Origin: Pseudomonadota bacterium
GTDB lineage: Bacteria > Pseudomonadota > Alphaproteobacteria > Kiloniellales > JACOMY01
Assembly (NCBI GenBank): GCA_029781795.1
Contig: JAKOWB010000352.1
Span: forward strand, 1 to 47,787
DNA length: 47,787 bases
Direction: 5' to 3'
Shown here: one piece after another, positions 1 through 8,530 of the stretch
How positions within the stretch are numbered: position 1 is the first letter of the stretch
Layout of the letters: every line of letters begins with the position of its first letter
Position numbers and translations under genes: made by a program
The notes under the pieces: model-generated
The model's input: only the letters and a program-made list of their open reading frames with translations
The model's database searches: none
Told to the model about the DNA's origin: nothing

Positions 1-816
1 AAGCGCTGGCCGGGCGACTGGGGCGCGGTCTCGTGGGAATACGCCTCGATCATGGACCTGTGGAAGGCGGCGGCCGAGAAGTCGAAGACCGGCGTGCAGA
101 AGCTGATCCAGGACGACGGCGTGAAGTTCATCCTCTGCCTGGGCGGCGATCCCATGCCGCCGGTGATCGAGGCATCGAACCGCAGCGGCATGCTGGTCTC
201 CACCCTGTCGGTCGCCGACCTCACGCCAGACACGCCGAACCTGGTCGCACCCTGCGAGGTGCACCCGATCTACAACGTCACCGGTGTCGAGTGGATGAAG
301 GAGCACCGGCCGGAGCTGAAGCGCGCGGTGATCTGCGCCCAGGACGACGCCGTGGGGCGGCCTTCGGTCGCCACCTACCTCGCCGCCTTCGAGGCGGCGG
401 GGATCGAGATGGCGGACGAGCCGCTGTTCTTCGATCTCGCCACCACCGACTTCGCGCCGGTCATGACCAAGATGCTGGCGGCCAAGCCCGATATCCTCTG
501 CCTCGACACGGCCTATCCCGACTATGTGCATCCGCTGTGCGAGCAGGCCTTCCTGCAGGGCTTCAAGGGGCAGATCATCTCCTGCACCGCGGACTTCTAC
601 GACCAGATCATCGCCAAGACGTCCAAGGAGTTCGTCGAGGGGTTGATCTTCCAGTTCCCCGACTTCGACGATCCGGCGCTGAACGATCCGCGCATCAACT
701 TCATGCGTCCGAACGAGTTCTTCGCCGAGTACAACAAGCGCTGGCCGGGCGAGTGGGGCGCGGTCTCGTGGGAGTACGCCTCGATCATGGACCTGTGGAA
801 GGCGGCCGCGGAGAAG
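1..816 (+). repeat. 81-bp near-direct repeat inside the binding-protein gene (1-81 and 736-816)
   Basis: Bases 1-81 and 736-816 align without gaps and with four mismatches, three in synonymous positions and one changing Asp to Glu. The two copies are in the same reading frame, 735 bp (245 codons) apart. The pattern fits two paralogous binding-protein genes fused within a shared segment. Confidence 0.85.
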
Positions 817-1083
817 GGCGGCTCGGCCGAGCCGCAGGACGTGCTGAAGGCGATGAAGGAAGGCGGCCACGGCAAGCACTGCTTCGGCGACGCCGTCTGG
901 TGGGGCAAGGAGATGTACGGCATCGACAACGCGCTGGTCGGCGACTGGCCGGTGGTGGTGCTGGAGAACGGCAAGGCGGTGATCAAGGAGTACCGCTCCA
1001 TCCCTGCCTGGTGGGCCAAGTACTCCGCCCTGATGATCAAGCACTACGAGGCCATGGGCGAGATGTATTACCAGAAGGGCTGA
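1..1083 (+). CDS. ABC transporter substrate-binding protein (LivK-like), 5'-truncated and apparently chimeric
   Basis: Open from base 1 to TGA at 1081-1083 (360 residues visible, no start). From about residue 28 on, the protein reads as a type-1 periplasmic binding protein of the branched-chain amino acid/amide (LivK) kind, with the middle-lobe motif GVQKLIQDDGVKF, then CLDTAYPDYVHPLCEQAF and a tryptophan-rich C-terminus. The first 27 codons (KRWPGDWGAVSWEYASIMD and on to AAAEK) do not belong at an N-terminus. They nearly repeat this protein's own later segment at 736-816 (77 of 81 bases identical, one D/E change). So the C-terminal part of one paralogue is joined to the middle of another, by recombination between tandem copies or by an assembly join at the window edge. 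Any signal peptide is off the window. It is the first gene of a + strand catabolic/transport run. The ligand cannot be told from sequence. Confidence 0.8.
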   Translation, partial: KRWPGDWGAVSWEYASIMDLWKAAAEKSKTGVQKLIQDDGVKFILCLGGDPMPPVIEASNRSGMLVSTLSVADLTPDTPNLVAPCEVHPIYNVTGVEWMKEHRPELKRAVICAQDDAVGRPSVATYLAAFEAAGIEMADEPLFFDLATTDFAPVMTKMLAAKPDILCLDTAYPDYVHPLCEQAFLQGFKGQIISCTADFYDQIIAKTSKEFVEGLIFQFPDFDDPALNDPRINFMRPNEFFAEYNKRWPGEWGAVSWEYASIMDLWKAAAEKGGSAEPQDVLKAMKEGGHGKHCFGDAVWWGKEMYGIDNALVGDWPVVVLENGKAVIKEYRSIPAWWAKYSALMIKHYEAMGEMYYQKG

Positions 1084-1183
1084 CGGGCCTTTCGGCGCTG
1101 CACAGTTTTTCCTCCCGCACTGCACAAAAAGTGAGCGTTGACAGGGCGTTGCGGGAGGCAGGCGGGCTCGCTACCGTGGCGGC

Positions 1184-2500
1184 ATGACCGCCACCGCCCG
1201 TGCCGCCGCGCGCTCTCCGCAGGAGCGCGTCTTCGAGCGTATCGACAGCCTCGGCGACGACCTCGTCGCGCTGACCCAGGATCTCGTGCGCATCCCGACG
1301 GTGAATCCGCCGGGCGAGGCCTACCAGCCCTGTGCCGAGTTCGTCGGCGAGCGCCTGCGCCGCTGGGGCTATGACGTGGAGTACCACCGCGGCCTCGGCG
1401 AGCGCGGCGACAACGACGCCTATCCGCGCCTCAACGTGCTGGGCCGCGTCGCCGGGCGCAGCAGTGGCCCGACCATCCACTTCAACAGCCACATCGACGT
1501 GGTCGAGGTGGGCAAGGGCTGGTCGGTCGATCCCTTCGCCGGCGTGGTCAAGGACGGCAAGGTCTATGGCCGCGGCACCTGCGACATGAAGGGCGGCATG
1601 GCGGCCAGCATGATCGCGGTCGAGGCGATCCTGGCCGAGCGCATCGACTTTCCCGGCGCCTTCGAGATCAGCGGCACGGTGGACGAGGAATCCGGCGGCT
1701 TCGCCGGCGTCGGCTTCCTGGCCAAGCGGGGCTATTTCTCCCGCCCGCGCGTCGACTACGTCATCATCCCCGAGCCGCTGCACAAGGACTGCGTCTGCCT
1801 GGGCCACCGCGGCGTCTGGTGGGCCGAGGTCGAGACCCTGGGGCGCATCGCGCACGGCTCCATGCCCTATCTCGGCGTCTCGGCCATCCGCTCGATGACG
1901 CGCTTCCTGGAGAAGATCGAGAGCAGGCTCTATCCCGCGCTGGAACAGCGGCAGACCGCCATGCCGGTGATCCCCGAGGGCTCGCGCCGCTCGACGCTCA
2001 ACATCAACTCGATCCATGGCGGGCAGGTCGAGATTCCGCGCGGCAGCGACGCCGCGCCCAGCCCCGTGGTGGCGGATTCCTGTCGCGTGGTGCTGGACCG
2101 CCGCTACCTGATCGAGGAACTGCCCGAGCAGGTGGAGGGCGAGATCGTCGCGCTGCTGGAAGAGTGCAAGCGGGAGCACCCGCAGTTCCGCTACGCCGTG
2201 CGCGAGATCCTGCACTTCCCGCCCAACATGACGCCGGACGATTCGCCCCTGGTGCAGGCGCTGGACGCCGGCATCCGCCAGGTCTTCGGCTACGACTCCA
2301 AGCACGTGGTCTCGCCCGGCACCTACGACCAGAAGCACGTGCAGCGCGTCGGCCACCTGAAGGACTGCGTGGCCTATGGCCCCGGCATCCTGGACCTGGC
2401 GCACCAGCCGGACGAGTACGTCGGCATCGACGACATGCTGGCCAGTGCCAAGGTCATGGCCGCCGCCAGCCTGCGCCTGATGGGCCTGGCGACGCCTTGA
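1184..2500 (+). CDS. M20 family metallopeptidase (ArgE/DapE-type deacylase)
   Basis: 438 residues, the usual length for the ArgE/DapE/ACY1 group of di-zinc amidohydrolases, which remove acyl groups from N-acyl amino acids or cleave small peptides in the cytoplasm. Expected metal and catalytic residues are visible: H103-x-D105 (NSHIDVVE), D134 in GRGTCDMKGG, catalytic glutamate E168 with E169 in GTVDEESGG, E197 in IIPEP and C-terminal H407 in LAHQPDEY. The insert typical of the dimerisation domain lies between about 205 and 330. The start ATG at 1184 gives a short charged lead before the family core. Its stop overlaps the TTG start of the next peptidase, so the two are probably translationally coupled. 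The exact substrate is unknown. The neighbouring P1 peptidase and peptide importer suggest peptide or N-acyl amino acid breakdown. Confidence 0.9.
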   Translation: MTATARAAARSPQERVFERIDSLGDDLVALTQDLVRIPTVNPPGEAYQPCAEFVGERLRRWGYDVEYHRGLGERGDNDAYPRLNVLGRVAGRSSGPTIHFNSHIDVVEVGKGWSVDPFAGVVKDGKVYGRGTCDMKGGMAASMIAVEAILAERIDFPGAFEISGTVDEESGGFAGVGFLAKRGYFSRPRVDYVIIPEPLHKDCVCLGHRGVWWAEVETLGRIAHGSMPYLGVSAIRSMTRFLEKIESRLYPALEQRQTAMPVIPEGSRRSTLNINSIHGGQVEIPRGSDAAPSPVVADSCRVVLDRRYLIEELPEQVEGEIVALLEECKREHPQFRYAVREILHFPPNMTPDDSPLVQALDAGIRQVFGYDSKHVVSPGTYDQKHVQRVGHLKDCVAYGPGILDLAHQPDEYVGIDDMLASAKVMAAASLRLMGLATP

Positions 2501-3495
2501 GCCTCGGCCCCGGCGCGCGCAACCTCGTCACCGACGTCGCCGGCCTCGCCGTCGGCAATGCCGAGGATCGGCGCGTGCGCAGCGGCGTCACCGTGGTCCT
2601 GGCGGACCCAGAGGCCGTGGCGGCGGTCGACGTGCGCGGCGGCGGGCCCGGCACGCGCGAGACCGACCTGCTGGAGCCCAGCAACATGGTGCAGGCGGTG
2701 CAGGGCATCTGCCTGTCCGGCGGCTCGGCCTTCGGCCTCGACGCGGCGACCGGCGTGATGACCTGGCTGGCCGAGCGCGGACGGGGCTTCCGCGTCGGCC
2801 CGCGCGTCGTGCCCTTGGTGCCCTCGGCCATCCTCTACGACCTGGACAACGGCGGCGACAAGGACTGGGGCACGGCGCTGCCCTATCAGGCGCTGGCGCG
2901 GGCCGCCTGCGACGCCGCCGGGGCGGACTTCCAGCTCGGCAGCGCCGGCGCCGGCTACGGCGCCAAGGCAGGCGGCATCAAGGGCGGCCTCGGCAGCGCC
3001 TCCACCGTCGATCACGAGGGCCTGCAGGTCGGCGCCCTCGTTGCGGTCAACGCGCGCGGTGCCGTGACCCTGCCGGACCAGCCGCAGTTCTGGGCCTGGC
3101 CGCTGGAGCAGGGGGCGGAGTTCGGCGGCCTGGCACCGCCGACGCGCCGGGCGCCGCTGGATCCCGACCTCGCCCGCGGCGCGCCGCTGGGCGCCAGCAC
3201 CACCATCGCCGTGGTGGCGACCAACGCGGTGCTGAGCAAGGCCGAGGCGCGGCACGTCGCGGTCATGGCCCAGGACGGCCTCGCCCGCGCCATCCGGCCG
3301 GTGCATACCCCGTTCGATGGCGACACGGTCTTCTGCCTGGCGACCGGGCGATTGGAGGCGCCGGGGCCGCGTCCGCGCGTGGTGGCGCGCATCGGCGCGC
3401 TGGCCGCCGACACGCTGGCCCGCGCCGTGGCGCGCGGCGTCTACCTGGCCACGGGCTGGGAGGGCTTGCCGAGCTGGCGCGACCTCTGGGGCTGA
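2497..3495 (+). CDS. P1 family peptidase (DmpA/NylC-like N-terminal nucleophile hydrolase)
   Basis: 332 residues from TTG at 2497, which overlaps the upstream stop as TTGA. Family hallmarks are the N-terminal VTDVAGLAVGNAED, the glycine-rich VRGGGPGTRETDLL, SGGSAFGLDAATGV, and the late block TTIAVVATNAVLSKAEA followed by HTPFDGDTVFCLATG. P1 enzymes (DmpA, BapA, NylC) self-cleave to expose an N-terminal Ser or Thr nucleophile and act on beta-amino acid peptides, N-terminal residues or omega-amino acid amides. Here the probable processing point is in LGASTTIAVV (residues 231-240). As I recall the relatives, an Asn often precedes the Thr pair, and here it is Ser234, so autoprocessing is not assured. 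There is no signal peptide. Coupled to the M20 peptidase, it probably belongs to the same degradative route. Confidence 0.85.
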   Translation: MSLGPGARNLVTDVAGLAVGNAEDRRVRSGVTVVLADPEAVAAVDVRGGGPGTRETDLLEPSNMVQAVQGICLSGGSAFGLDAATGVMTWLAERGRGFRVGPRVVPLVPSAILYDLDNGGDKDWGTALPYQALARAACDAAGADFQLGSAGAGYGAKAGGIKGGLGSASTVDHEGLQVGALVAVNARGAVTLPDQPQFWAWPLEQGAEFGGLAPPTRRAPLDPDLARGAPLGASTTIAVVATNAVLSKAEARHVAVMAQDGLARAIRPVHTPFDGDTVFCLATGRLEAPGPRPRVVARIGALAADTLARAVARGVYLATGWEGLPSWRDLWG

Positions 3496-3579
3496 GGCCG
3501 AACGAAAGCCATCTGGCCGCCGCGTCCCGCCCTTGGCTATCATCCTGGCCCAAGGCTTCGGTAACGGGAGACGCTCCTC

Positions 3580-5049
3580 ATGCGCAAACTCACCCTCGGG
3601 CTCGGCACGGCCCTGCTGCTGGCGCTCGCCGCCACGGCGGCCGAGGCCAAGGACACGCTGTTCATCGGCATCAACCTCGAGCCGCCGCACCTCGACCCGA
3701 CCGCGGGTGCCGCGCAGGCCATCGACAGCGTGGTCTACCAGAACATCTTCCAGGGCCTGACGCAGATCGACGCCACCGGCACGGTACAGCCTTCGCTGGC
3801 CGAGTCCTGGGACATCTCGGCCGACGGCCTCGTCTACACCTTCCACCTGAAGCCGGGCGTGAAGTTCCAGGACGGCAGCGACCTCGATGCCGGCGACGTG
3901 GTCTTCTCGCTGAACCGGGCGATGGATCCCAATACCGAGAACGCGCAGAAGCCGCTCTTCGCCGCCATCGACAAGGTCGAGGCCAAGGATGCGCTGACCG
4001 CCGTGGTCACGCTGAAGCACCCGCAGGGCTCGTTCCTCTACAACATGGGCTGGGGCGACGCGGTGATCGTCGCGCCGGAGTCCGCGGCCGACAACAAGGT
4101 TCATCCCATCGGCACCGGACCCTACAAGCTGGCCGACCGGGTCGAGGGCGCCTCGATCACGCTGCAGGCCATGCCGGGCGCCGACGTCGCCATCAAGACC
4201 GTGACCTTCAAGGTCATCGCCGATCCCTCGGCGCAGGTCAGCGCGCTGCTGGCCGGCGACATCGACTACCTGCCGGGCTTCCAGGCGGCCGAGCTGCTGG
4301 AGCGCTTCAAGAGCGACAGCCGCTTCGTGGTCAACGTCGGCTCGACCGAGGGCGAGACCATCCTGGCGATGAACAACGCCGACCCGGCGCTGAAGGACAT
4401 CCGCGTGCGCCAGGCCCTGTCGCACGCGATCGACAAGCAGGAGCTGCTGGACGGCATCTACAGCGGCTACGGCACGATCATCGGGTCGCACTTCGCGCCG
4501 CATAACCCGGCCTATGTCGACCTGACGGGCACCTATCCCCTGGACCTCGACAAGGCCAGGGCGCTGCTCAAGGAGGCCGGCTACGGCGACGGGCTGAAGC
4601 TGACCGCCAAGCTGCCGCCGGTCGCCTATGCCCGTCGCGGCGGCGAGATCATCGCCGCCCAGCTCGCCAAGGTCGGCGTCACGGTCGAGCTGATCCCGCT
4701 GGAGTGGGCGCAGTGGCTGAGCGAGGTCTTCAAGGGCAAGGACTACCAGCTCACCATCGTCTCGCACACCGAGCCGAACGACATCGGCATCTACGCGCGC
4801 GACGACTACTACTTCAACTACCACTCCGACGCCTTCAACAAGGTCATGGCCGATCTCGACGTCACCGCGGACGCGGCCAAGCGGACCGAACTGCTGCAGC
4901 AGGCGCAGAAGATCCTGGCCGACGACGCGGTCAACGTCTTCCTGTTCCAGCTGCCGCTGATCACCGTCGCCGACGCCAAGCTCAAGGGCTACTGGCTGAA
5001 CGCGCCGATCGCCGCGACCCTGCTGCGGGACATGAGCTGGGCGGAGTGA
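3580..5049 (+). CDS. ABC transporter substrate-binding protein, peptide type (SBP_bac_5)
   Basis: 489 residues with a typical Sec signal peptide (MRKLTLGLGTALLLALAATA, likely cleavage after AEA near residue 23). The mature part follows the DppA/OppA pattern: INLEPPHLDPTAG at the start, LAESWDISADGLVYTFHLKP, and DIRVRQALSHAIDKQELLDG in the middle. It captures a peptide or other polar ligand in the periplasm and hands it to the two permeases encoded next. The SD-like GGGAGA is seven bases upstream of ATG 3580. A GC-rich stem-loop follows the stop at 5057-5082, as often found behind binding-protein genes to keep their expression above that of the permeases. Ligand unknown; dipeptide, opine, glutathione and nickel importers all share this family. 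Confidence 0.9.
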   Translation: MRKLTLGLGTALLLALAATAAEAKDTLFIGINLEPPHLDPTAGAAQAIDSVVYQNIFQGLTQIDATGTVQPSLAESWDISADGLVYTFHLKPGVKFQDGSDLDAGDVVFSLNRAMDPNTENAQKPLFAAIDKVEAKDALTAVVTLKHPQGSFLYNMGWGDAVIVAPESAADNKVHPIGTGPYKLADRVEGASITLQAMPGADVAIKTVTFKVIADPSAQVSALLAGDIDYLPGFQAAELLERFKSDSRFVVNVGSTEGETILAMNNADPALKDIRVRQALSHAIDKQELLDGIYSGYGTIIGSHFAPHNPAYVDLTGTYPLDLDKARALLKEAGYGDGLKLTAKLPPVAYARRGGEIIAAQLAKVGVTVELIPLEWAQWLSEVFKGKDYQLTIVSHTEPNDIGIYARDDYYFNYHSDAFNKVMADLDVTADAAKRTELLQQAQKILADDAVNVFLFQLPLITVADAKLKGYWLNAPIAATLLRDMSWAE

Positions 5050-5056
5050 GAGCGAT

Positions 5057-5082
5057 GGCCCTCTCCCGCCGGGGAGGGGGCC
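5057..5082 (+). terminator. Stem-loop between binding-protein and permease genes
   Basis: GGCCCTCTCC and GGGGAGGGGGCC form an imperfect stem around a very short loop just after the binding-protein stop. There is no T run, so it is more likely an RNA-stabilising or attenuating hairpin than a full terminator. Confidence 0.45.
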
Positions 5083-5107
5083 CCGACGCCAGGGGAGGAG
5101 CGGGGCC

Positions 5108-6049
5108 TTGCTCGCCTTCCTGATCCGCCGCGCCATCGCGCTCGCGGTCACGCTGCTGGCGGCCTCGCTGGTGGTCTTCGTGGTGCTGGAGGTGCTGCCA
5201 GGCGACCCGGCGCAGGTCATGGCCGGCATGGAGGCCAGCCCCGAATCGGTCGAGGCGCTGCGGCACAGCCTGGGCCTCGACCGCCCGCCGGTGGAGCGCT
5301 ACCTCGACTTCGTCGGCGGCTTCTTCTCCGGCGACCTCGGCCTCAGCCATGCCTACCGCGTGCCGGTGGCGAACCTGGTGGGCGAGCGCCTGCCCATCAC
5401 CCTGCCGCTGGCGGCGCTGTCATTGCTGATCGCCATCGCCGTCGCGCTGCCGGCCGGGCTCTACGCCGCCACCCACCACGGCCGGCGCGGCGACACGCTG
5501 GTCATGGGGCTGACGCAGCTCGGCATCGCGATTCCCGACTTCTGGTTCGGCATCCTGCTGGTGCTGGTCTTCTCGGTGCTCCTGGCCTGGTTCAACGCCG
5601 GCGGCTTCCCCGGCTGGTCCGACCCGCTGCTGGCGCTGCGCGCGCTGCTGCTGCCGGCGGTGGCGCTGGGGCTCAGCCAGGCCTCGATCCTGGCGCGGGT
5701 CACGCGCTCGGCCGCGCTCGACGTGCTGCGCGAGGACTTCGTCCGCACCGCGCGGGCCAAGGGCCTGTCGCAGCGCCGCATCGTCTGGCGCCATGTGCTG
5801 CGCAACGCCCTGATTCCGATTTCCACATTGATCGGCTTGCAGATCGCCTTCCTGATGGCCGGCACCATCGTGATCGAGAACGTCTTCTTCCTGCCGGGGC
5901 TGGGGCAGCTCGTAGTCGGCGCCATCGCCAACCGCGACCTCATCGTCATCCAGGCACTGGTCATGCTGCTGACCGCGATGGTGGTGCTGGTCAACGCGCT
6001 GGTCGACCTGCTGCAGGCGGCGATCGATCCGCGCCCCAGGCACGGCTGA
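5108..6049 (+). CDS. ABC transporter permease, DppB-like
   Basis: 313 residues from TTG 5108, preceded by a good SD (GGGGAGGAG at 5093-5101). It is an inner-membrane permease of the DppB/OppB type: N-terminal helix FLIRRAIALAVTLLAASLVV, the family motif VLEVLPGDPAQVMAG, a periplasmic stretch, then five further hydrophobic segments. The cytoplasmic coupling loop (EAA motif) reads RTARAKGLSQRRIVWRHVLR at about residues 213-232. It pairs with the next gene to form the channel. The ATG-less start is supported by the SD and by the complete first helix. No ATPase gene follows. Confidence 0.92.
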   Translation: MLAFLIRRAIALAVTLLAASLVVFVVLEVLPGDPAQVMAGMEASPESVEALRHSLGLDRPPVERYLDFVGGFFSGDLGLSHAYRVPVANLVGERLPITLPLAALSLLIAIAVALPAGLYAATHHGRRGDTLVMGLTQLGIAIPDFWFGILLVLVFSVLLAWFNAGGFPGWSDPLLALRALLLPAVALGLSQASILARVTRSAALDVLREDFVRTARAKGLSQRRIVWRHVLRNALIPISTLIGLQIAFLMAGTIVIENVFFLPGLGQLVVGAIANRDLIVIQALVMLLTAMVVLVNALVDLLQAAIDPRPRHG

Positions 6050-6053
6050 AGCC

Positions 6054-6899
6054 ATGCTGGCCCCCGGCTTCTGGCGCCGCGCGCTGGCCAACCGCTCCTT
6101 CGTCATCGGCGGGGCGCTGACCCTGCTGGTGGTGGTCGCCGCGCTGCTGTCGCTGGTCTGGACGCCCTGGGCGCCGAACGACACCTACATGCCCGGCAAG
6201 CTGAAGGGGCCCAGCGCGGCGCACTGGCTGGGCACCGACCACTATGGGCGCGACCTGCTCTCGCGGCTCATGGTCGGGGCCTGGAACTCGCTGCTGGTCG
6301 GCCTCGTCGCGGTCGGGTTGGGCCTCGGCCTCGGCGTGCTGCTGGGCGCGCTGGCCGCGACCTGGCGCGGCTGGATGGACGAGGCGCTGTCGCGCCTCAG
6401 CGACTTGATCTTCGCCTTCCCGGCGGTGCTCTCGGCGGTGCTGATCACCGGGCTCATGGGGCCGGGGCCGATCAATGCCATCATCGCCATCGGCATCTTC
6501 AACATCCCGGTCTTCGCCCGGGTCACGCGCAATGCCGCGGTGGCGAGCTGGGGCCGCGACTACGTGCGCGCCGCCGTGGCGCTGGGGCAGGGGCCGGTCG
6601 CCATCACCTGGCGCCATGTGCTGCCGAACATCACCAGCCTGCTGATCGTGCAGGCGACGATCCAGTTCGCCGTCGCCATCCTGGCCGAGGCCGCGCTCTC
6701 TTTCCTCGGCATCGGCGTGCAGCCGCCGGAGGCGAGCTGGGGGCGCATGCTGAACGACTCTCTGACCTACATGTACGTTCAGCCGGGCCTGGCGATCTGG
6801 CCGGGCCTCGCCATCCTGCTGGCGGTCTTGGGCCTCAACCTGCTGGGCGACGGCCTGCGCGACCTGCTGGACCCCCGGCTCAGGCGGCGGAGTCTCTAG
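6054..6899 (+). CDS. ABC transporter permease, DppC-like
   Basis: 281 residues, starting four bases after the DppB-like stop, so co-translated. It has the DppC/OppC layout: first membrane helix at about residues 18-40, then LGTDHYGRDLLSRLMVGAWN, the signature of this subfamily. The EAA-type loop YVRAAVALGQGPVAITWRHV follows, and the end is SFLGIGVQPPEASWGRMLND, also characteristic. The importer normally needs one or two DppD/DppF ATPases. None is encoded in this window, because the next gene is a cyclase-hydrolase fusion. The ATPase must therefore be elsewhere in the genome or shared with another importer. Confidence 0.92.
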   Translation: MLAPGFWRRALANRSFVIGGALTLLVVVAALLSLVWTPWAPNDTYMPGKLKGPSAAHWLGTDHYGRDLLSRLMVGAWNSLLVGLVAVGLGLGLGVLLGALAATWRGWMDEALSRLSDLIFAFPAVLSAVLITGLMGPGPINAIIAIGIFNIPVFARVTRNAAVASWGRDYVRAAVALGQGPVAITWRHVLPNITSLLIVQATIQFAVAILAEAALSFLGIGVQPPEASWGRMLNDSLTYMYVQPGLAIWPGLAILLAVLGLNLLGDGLRDLLDPRLRRRSL

Positions 6900-6964
6900 C
6901 CCCCGCCGTGATCAGCCGCATATGATCGGTCGACAGCAGTAGAAGACCAGCGCCAGAGGGAGGC

Positions 6965-8401
6965 ATGGACAGCAGCGGCGTGCAGCGCCGGCTCGCGGCC
7001 ATCATGGCAGGCGATGTCGTTTCCTACAGCCGGCTGATGGAGGCCGACGAGCTCGGCACACTGGCCCGGCTGAAGGACCTGCGGCGGAGCGTGGTCGACC
7101 CGACGATCGCGGCCCACAACGGCCGCATCGTCAAGACGACCGGTGACGGAATGCTGGTGGAGTTCGCCAGCATCGTCGACGCGGTGACCTGCGGCGTGGC
7201 CATCCAGCAGGGCGCGCTGGCACGCAATGCCGCGCTGCCGCCGGACCAGCGGATCGTCTTCCGCATCGGCATCAACGTCGGCGACATCGTGATCGACGGC
7301 AATGACATCTTCGGTGACGGCGTGAACGTCGCCGCGCGGCTGGAAGCCCTCTGCGAGCCGGGCGGCCTCTGCCTTTCGCGCTCGGCCTACGATCAGATCA
7401 GGGGCCTGCAGGCCCTGACCTTCGAGGACCGTGGCGAGCAAGCGGTGAAGAACTTGGCCCGCCCGATCGGCGTCTATGGCCTCTCCGCCGAGCGTATCGC
7501 GGCGCTGCCCGGCCCCGGCGCCGCGGCGGACGCGCCGACCCCGCCGCCGCCGGCCGCGCCGAGCAGCCAGGAGATCCACTTCTGCACGGCGGCGGACGGC
7601 GTGCGCCTGGCCTATGCCCGCATGGGCAATGGGCCGCCACTGGTGAAACCGGGCAACTGGATGACGCACCTGGAGTTTGACCTGGAGAGCCCGGTGTGGG
7701 AGCCGCTGTACCGCGAACTGGCCCGCGACCACAGCTTCTACCGCTACGATGCACGGGGAAACGGCCTGTCGGACCGCGAGGTGGAGAACGTCACCTTCGA
7801 GAGTTTCGTGTCTGACTTCGCGACGGTGGTCGAGGCAGCCGGCCTGCAGCGCTTCGCGATCTTCGGCATCTCGCAGGGCTGCGCGGTCGCCATCGCCTAT
7901 GCCGTGGCCAATCCCGAGCGCGTGTCGCATCTCGTGCTGCTGGGCGGCTATATCGAGGGTTGGCGCCGGCGCGCGCGGACCGCGGCGGAGCGCGAGCAGA
8001 ACGCGGCCATGCTCACGCTGGTGCGGCTGGGCTGGGGACAGGAGAATCCGACCTTCCGGCAGCTCTTCACCTCGCAGTTCATCCCCGGCGGCACCAAGGA
8101 ACAGGCCGACTGGTACAACGAGCTGCAGCGCCAGTCCGCTTCGCCGGCCGACGCGGTGCGCAACCTTGAGGCCAACGGCGACATCGACATCGCCCACCTG
8201 CTGCCCCAGGTGCGCGTGCCGACGCTGATCCTGCACTCGCGCGGCGATGCCCGCGTGCCCTTCGCCCAGGGACGGCAGCTCGCGGCCGGCATCCGCGGCG
8301 CCCGCTTCGTGCCGCTGCAGAGCAGCAATCACGCCGTGCTGCGCGACGAGCCGGCCTTTCCCGTGCTGCTGCGGGAAATCCGGGCCTTCCTCGAGACCTG
8401 A
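6965..8401 (+). CDS. Class III adenylate cyclase domain fused to an alpha/beta hydrolase
   Basis: 478 residues in two domains. Residues 8-175 are a class III nucleotide cyclase homology domain. Both metal-binding aspartates are present (D17 in MAGDVVSYSRLM, D61 in KTTGDGMLVEF). So are the adenine-choosing Lys/Asp pair (K57 and D114 in DIFGDGVNVAAR) and the transition-state Asn/Arg (N121, R125), so cAMP synthesis is plausible. A Pro/Ala-rich linker (about 183-200) leads to an alpha/beta hydrolase with nucleophile S303 in GISQG, acid D428 and base H456 (SSNHAVLRD). There are no membrane helices and no signal peptide. SD GAGGGAGG lies just before ATG 6965. Other lone cyclases of this family carry TPR or membrane modules. 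Here the hydrolase may work as a ligand sensor or as an enzyme. Its place between the importer and the racemase-like gene hints at a link to the imported compound. Confidence 0.88.
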   Translation: MDSSGVQRRLAAIMAGDVVSYSRLMEADELGTLARLKDLRRSVVDPTIAAHNGRIVKTTGDGMLVEFASIVDAVTCGVAIQQGALARNAALPPDQRIVFRIGINVGDIVIDGNDIFGDGVNVAARLEALCEPGGLCLSRSAYDQIRGLQALTFEDRGEQAVKNLARPIGVYGLSAERIAALPGPGAAADAPTPPPPAAPSSQEIHFCTAADGVRLAYARMGNGPPLVKPGNWMTHLEFDLESPVWEPLYRELARDHSFYRYDARGNGLSDREVENVTFESFVSDFATVVEAAGLQRFAIFGISQGCAVAIAYAVANPERVSHLVLLGGYIEGWRRRARTAAEREQNAAMLTLVRLGWGQENPTFRQLFTSQFIPGGTKEQADWYNELQRQSASPADAVRNLEANGDIDIAHLLPQVRVPTLILHSRGDARVPFAQGRQLAAGIRGARFVPLQSSNHAVLRDEPAFPVLLREIRAFLET

Positions 8402-8440
8402 CCGGCGGCGCCTTCGCGATCGGGGAAAACTGGCAGGAAT

Positions 8441-8516
8441 TTCACGTGTGAACCGGACAGGCCATTGCCCTGGCCCGGGCCCAGTGATATTCGTTTGTTC
8501 ATTCTGTGACATGTCA
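8441..8516 (+). promoter_or_regulatory. Two short palindromes upstream of the racemase-like gene
   Basis: In the 129-bp gap, TTCAC-GT-GTGAA lies at 8441-8452 and the perfect palindrome TGACATGTCA at 8507-8516, ending 14 bases before ATG 8531. Both are plausible operator half-site arrangements for a dimeric regulator, for example the GntR/FCD protein at 11788. No clear -35/-10 pair was seen. Confidence 0.35.
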
Positions 8517-8530
8517 GAGATCGCCGCCCG

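Noticed and set aside
1138-1143. TTGACA as -35 of the M20 peptidase gene
   Set aside because: No -10-like hexamer stands at 16-18 bases; the nearest TACCGT is 28 bases away.
2374-5229. 951-codon open frame on the minus strand
   Set aside because: It runs antisense to the M20, P1 and peptide-binding genes, which have clear family motifs. The translation is Arg/Val/Gly/His-rich without motifs, as expected from the antisense of GC-rich genes.
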